Shown here: positions 6,149 through 8,260 of the stretch, one piece after another
How the letters are laid out: every line of letters starts with the position of its first letter
Numbering within the stretch: the first letter of the stretch is position 1
Source: Peptococcaceae bacterium
GTDB taxonomy: Bacteria; Bacillota; Desulfotomaculia; Desulfotomaculales; Desulfocucumaceae
Reading direction: 5' to 3'
Assembly: GCA_013336365.1 (NCBI GenBank)
Contig: JAAXTT010000057.1
Coordinates: 1 to 8,260 of the forward strand
DNA: 8,260 nucleotides
Made by a program: the position numbers and the translations under genes
The notes under the pieces: generated by a model
Told to the model about the DNA's origin: nothing
Database searches by the model: none
Seen by the model: the letters and a program-made list of their open reading frames with translations, nothing else

Positions 6149-7880
6149 TTTTATCTCCCCTTTTATTATTATTAAAAACATTCAAAAGCGGTTCCAGATT
6201 TAAGGTATTAATCACATCTTCAGGTCTTAGCCTTGCCCTCCTGGCAACCGCTATACCATACTCCATTTCATCCAAATGCTTTATACTGTGGGAATCTGTA
6301 TTAACTGCTATTTTAACTCCGAAATCTACTGCCATCCTGGCATTTCTATCATCTAGGTCCAGCCTGTCCGGAGAAGAATTTATTTCCAAAATTTTTCCTT
6401 CTCGAGCAGCTGCATCCATTACTTTTTCCACTTCAAGACTGTAGCCTCTCCTTGAGCCCAGAAGCCTTCCTGTGAGGTGTCCGATAATATCTACCTGTTT
6501 ATTTTCAATTGCCTGGATTATCCTGGAGGTGATGGTGTCTCCATCTTGATTAAATCCACTGTGGACTGATGCAATTACCACATCAGCTTTCTCTAGTATT
6601 TCATCATCAAAATCAAGGCCATCCTTAAGCAAAATATCAACTTCAACACCTTTTAATATTTTGAAATTATTACTATTGCTGTTTAGCTCGTCAATATACC
6701 GGTACTGCGCCTTTAATCTTTCAGGATTTAAACCTCCGGCAACCTTGAGAGACTGAGAATGATCAGTTATTGAAATATATTGATAGCCCTTATCTTTAGC
6801 TCTGGCAACCAACTCATCAATAGATGCAGCCCCATCACTCCAGTTGGAATGAACATGTAAATCTCCACAAATATCCTCTATTTTTATAATTGAAGAAAGA
6901 TGTCCTGATTTCGCCAACCATACTTCACCGGAGCCCTCTCTCAATTCGGGAGAGATATAAGCCAAATCAAAAAAAGAATATATCGCATCTTCAGAATTTA
7001 ATAATGTCCCGGTATACATTTCTCCTGCTTCGTTCTTAAGACCTTGGGAGGTAATCTCCCATTTTCCTGTATACTTAGCCAACTCATTAATATGGGCTCT
7101 GCTGCCTGTTTTCCAAAAAAGGCTGAATGGGTATTCCTCTGCACTTACCACTGCTAGCTCCACCTTGATTCCCCAATGAGTACTGCAGCTTATAAAATTA
7201 TTGTCTCTTGCCAAAACCTTATTTAGAAGAGGATGATAAATAAAATCATCTAAAATCCTCTCCGGGCAGGGAGAGGATACAAGCAAATCCAAATCACCTA
7301 CCATATCCTTCCATCGACGAACACTACCCACTACTGAAACCTTTTCTACCCCGGACATGCCTTCAAGATAATCCATAAGCTCTGCAGCCAATTCCTTAGC
7401 TAGGGAAAGCTTGTATTTTTCTGTGTGTTTTAACATCATCTCTATATTATTAATTATTTCCATCTCAGTCTTAACACCTATGCCCTTAAGGTTTCTCAGC
7501 TCTCCCTTTCGAGCGAATCTCTCCAGATCCTCGATATCTTCAATGCCAAGATTATAATAAAAAAGGGCCGCCCTTTTGGGACCAATTCCCGGGAGATTAA
7601 CCACTTTCAATAAGCCTCTGGGTATCTGAGACCGAAGCAGTTCAAGCTCTTCTATTTCTCCTTTTTCAATAAGCTGTCCCACCATAGCGGAAATCTTTGG
7701 ACTTATTCCGGGCAGGCCAGACAAATTATTTTGGTAATAAGTATTCTCAACAGACTCCCCCATAGCTGAAATACTCTTTGCTGCCTGCCTATAAGCTTTG
7801 ATTTTATTTTTATCCAAGCCCGTTATTTCCATCAAATCGGACAATTCACTGAAAATCCAGGCTATCTCAACATTGCGCAA
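6084..7880 (-). CDS. polX: DNA polymerase/3'-5' exonuclease PolX (Pol X core plus PHP domain)
   Basis: 598 residues from a TTG start at 7878-7880. I chose it because the family N-terminus aligns there ('RNVEIAWIFSELSDLME') and GGTGGGG (7887-7893) lies 6 nt upstream. The frame stays open to another TTG at 7922, which lacks a ribosome binding site. PolX enzymes fill short DNA gaps in base-excision repair, and their PHP domain gives 3'-5' exonuclease and end-cleaning activity. Visible: helix-hairpin-helix 'NLPGIGPKRAA' at 95-105; palm 'GSVRR' at 185-189 with catalytic Asp196 and Asp198; PHP domain from about 339 with all nine metal ligands (His342, His344, Asp349, His374, Glu413, His440, His468, Asp529, His531). 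Odd points: the third palm carboxylate is Glu241, not Asp; the usual 'NEY' thumb motif is 'TSQ' (277-279); and the C-terminus runs 65 nt into the NIF3 gene, giving a tail beyond the usual length of about 570. First gene after the pheT terminator. Identity is certain; polymerase activity is doubtful. Confidence 0.95.
   Translation of the reverse strand: MRNVEIAWIFSELSDLMEITGLDKNKIKAYRQAAKSISAMGESVENTYYQNNLSGLPGISPKISAMVGQLIEKGEIEELELLRSQIPRGLLKVVNLPGIGPKRAALFYYNLGIEDIEDLERFARKGELRNLKGIGVKTEMEIINNIEMMLKHTEKYKLSLAKELAAELMDYLEGMSGVEKVSVVGSVRRWKDMVGDLDLLVSSPCPERILDDFIYHPLLNKVLARDNNFISCSTHWGIKVELAVVSAEEYPFSLFWKTGSRAHINELAKYTGKWEITSQGLKNEAGEMYTGTLLNSEDAIYSFFDLAYISPELREGSGEVWLAKSGHLSSIIKIEDICGDLHVHSNWSDGAASIDELVARAKDKGYQYISITDHSQSLKVAGGLNPERLKAQYRYIDELNSNSNNFKILKGVEVDILLKDGLDFDDEILEKADVVIASVHSGFNQDGDTITSRIIQAIENKQVDIIGHLTGRLLGSRRGYSLEVEKVMDAAAREGKILEINSSPDRLDLDDRNARMAVDFGVKIAVNTDSHSIKHLDEMEYGIAVARRARLRPEDVINTLNLEPLLNVFNNNKRGDKNEDKRHLSDGCKNGNEGRSKR
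6155..6160 (-). promoter_or_regulatory. NIF3-gene ribosome binding site, decides the start
   Basis: GGGGAG on the minus strand, 6 nt before the ATG at 6146-6148. It selects this ATG over the in-frame ATG at 6179-6181. It lies inside the polX reading frame. The same hexamer serves the U32 gene (5159-5164) and mutS2 (2630-2635). Confidence 0.8.
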
Positions 7881-7886
7881 TAATAA

Positions 7887-7893
7887 CCCCACC
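7887..7893 (-). promoter_or_regulatory. Likely polX ribosome binding site
   Basis: GGTGGGG on the minus strand, followed by TTATTA and a TTG codon at 7878-7880. It is a weaker match to the anti-Shine-Dalgarno than the GGGGAG sites of the three downstream genes. It is the only such site at a sensible distance from a possible start matching the family N-terminus. A GGAGAAGG at 7913-7920 is stronger but has no start codon at a workable distance. Confidence 0.5.
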
Positions 7894-7935
7894 AGACTTT
7901 TTCTAAAATATACCTTCTCCAATCAATTTTTACTT

Positions 7936-7967
7936 AAAAAGCCCTCTTCTATAGAAGAGGGCTTTTT
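7936..7967. terminator. Bidirectional Rho-independent terminator after pheT
   Basis: A perfect 32-base palindrome: a 14-bp stem (7936-7949 with 7954-7967) around a TATA loop. The GC-rich core GCCCTCTTC is flanked by five A on one side and five T on the other, so both strands give a stem followed by a U-run. It lies 20 bases beyond the pheT stop codon in the direction of pheT transcription and should end the pheST transcript. No gene converges on it inside the window, so the opposite direction may be unused. Confidence 0.92.
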
Positions 7968-7986
7968 GCATCCATCTCCCGAATAT

Positions 7987-8260
7987 CTATGCCCTTAATT
8001 CAACACCAAATTCTAGGCTCAATTTTGATGAAACCTCTGCTAATATGGAGTTAACTTCCTGGTCGGTAAGAGTCCGGTCGTCTGCTCCAAAGCTTAAAGA
8101 AAAGGCAATGCTTTGACAGCCTTCCTTAACCTGTTTGCCACGATAAACATCAAAGATTTTTATTTCCCTTAAAAACTGTCCGCTGTTTTTTCTTATCGAC
8201 TTAATTATATCCTGAACTACAACCTCATTATTTACCACCAACGCCAGATCTCTTGATATT
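7987..8260 (-). CDS. pheT: Phenylalanyl-tRNA synthetase beta subunit, C-terminal fragment (FDX-ACB domain)
   Basis: The last 90 codons of a gene that enters from the right edge and ends in TAG at 7987-7989. The frame is open through 8259. PheT pairs with PheS in the heterotetrameric enzyme that charges tRNA-Phe. The fragment is the ferredoxin-fold anticodon-binding (FDX-ACB) domain that closes bacterial PheT. It shows 'SRDLALVV' at its start, 'EIKIFDVYRGKQVKEG' in the middle, the highly typical 'DRTLTDQEVN', and the terminal 'FGVELRA', close to the usual 'GAxLR' end. The catalytic-core-like B domains and editing site lie outside the window. A strong terminator follows at 7936-7967, so this is the end of the pheST operon and polX is likely expressed separately or by read-through. 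Confidence 0.96.
   Translation of the reverse strand, partial: ISRDLALVVNNEVVVQDIIKSIRKNSGQFLREIKIFDVYRGKQVKEGCQSIAFSLSFGADDRTLTDQEVNSILAEVSSKLSLEFGVELRA

Noticed and set aside
6149..6181. Upstream ATG start (6179-6181) for the NIF3 gene
   Set aside because: The extra 11 residues cover the ribosome binding site of the better ATG, have no site of their own and do not resemble the family N-terminus.
7907..7912. TATATT as a polX promoter -10 element
   Set aside because: No -35 hexamer or extended -10 TG accompanies it, and such a hexamer is common by chance in AT-rich DNA, so it is not listed as a feature.
1..8260. Mobile elements, CRISPR arrays, tRNA/rRNA genes, toxin-antitoxin or defence genes
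   Set aside because: I looked on both strands; the window is almost fully occupied by core genes, with no room or sequence signs for these elements.

Overview
The window looks like a housekeeping segment of a Bacillota (Firmicutes) chromosome, most likely from a clostridial lineage. The evidence is the gene set (mutS2 with an Smr domain, a PHP-type polX, a two-lobed U32 protein of the DUF3656 type, a long NIF3-like protein), strong GGGGAG ribosome binding sites and moderately AT-rich DNA. I cannot name a genus from the sequence alone. There are no signs of mobile DNA, CRISPR or RNA genes, and every stretch longer than about 65 bases is coding.

Layout, left to right: the 3' end of tyrS on the + strand (2-223) runs toward a minus-strand series. 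In transcription order, right to left, that series is: the 3' end of pheT (7987-8260), a perfect bidirectional Rho-independent terminator (7936-7967), polX (6084-7880), a NIF3-like gene (5198-6148), a U32/DUF3656 gene (2625-5153) and mutS2 (271-2619). The last four are tightly packed: polX overlaps the NIF3 gene by 65 nt, then come gaps of 44 and 5 nt, so they are probably one operon. A 19-bp hairpin overlapping the mutS2 stop codon separates mutS2 from the convergent tyrS.

Functionally the block mixes translation and nucleic-acid maintenance. PheRS and TyrRS charge tRNA, U32/DUF3656 proteins are linked to RNA base hydroxylation, MutS2 acts on stalled ribosomes and/or branched DNA, and PolX is a gap-filling polymerase with a PHP nuclease domain.

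I see no clearly novel system. The points most worth a second look are: a PolX whose polymerase active site departs from consensus (third catalytic Asp replaced by Glu) while all nine PHP metal ligands are kept; a polX 3' end where one missing T in a short homopolymer would explain an unusual run-on into the next gene; and the long hairpin built from the mutS2 stop region.
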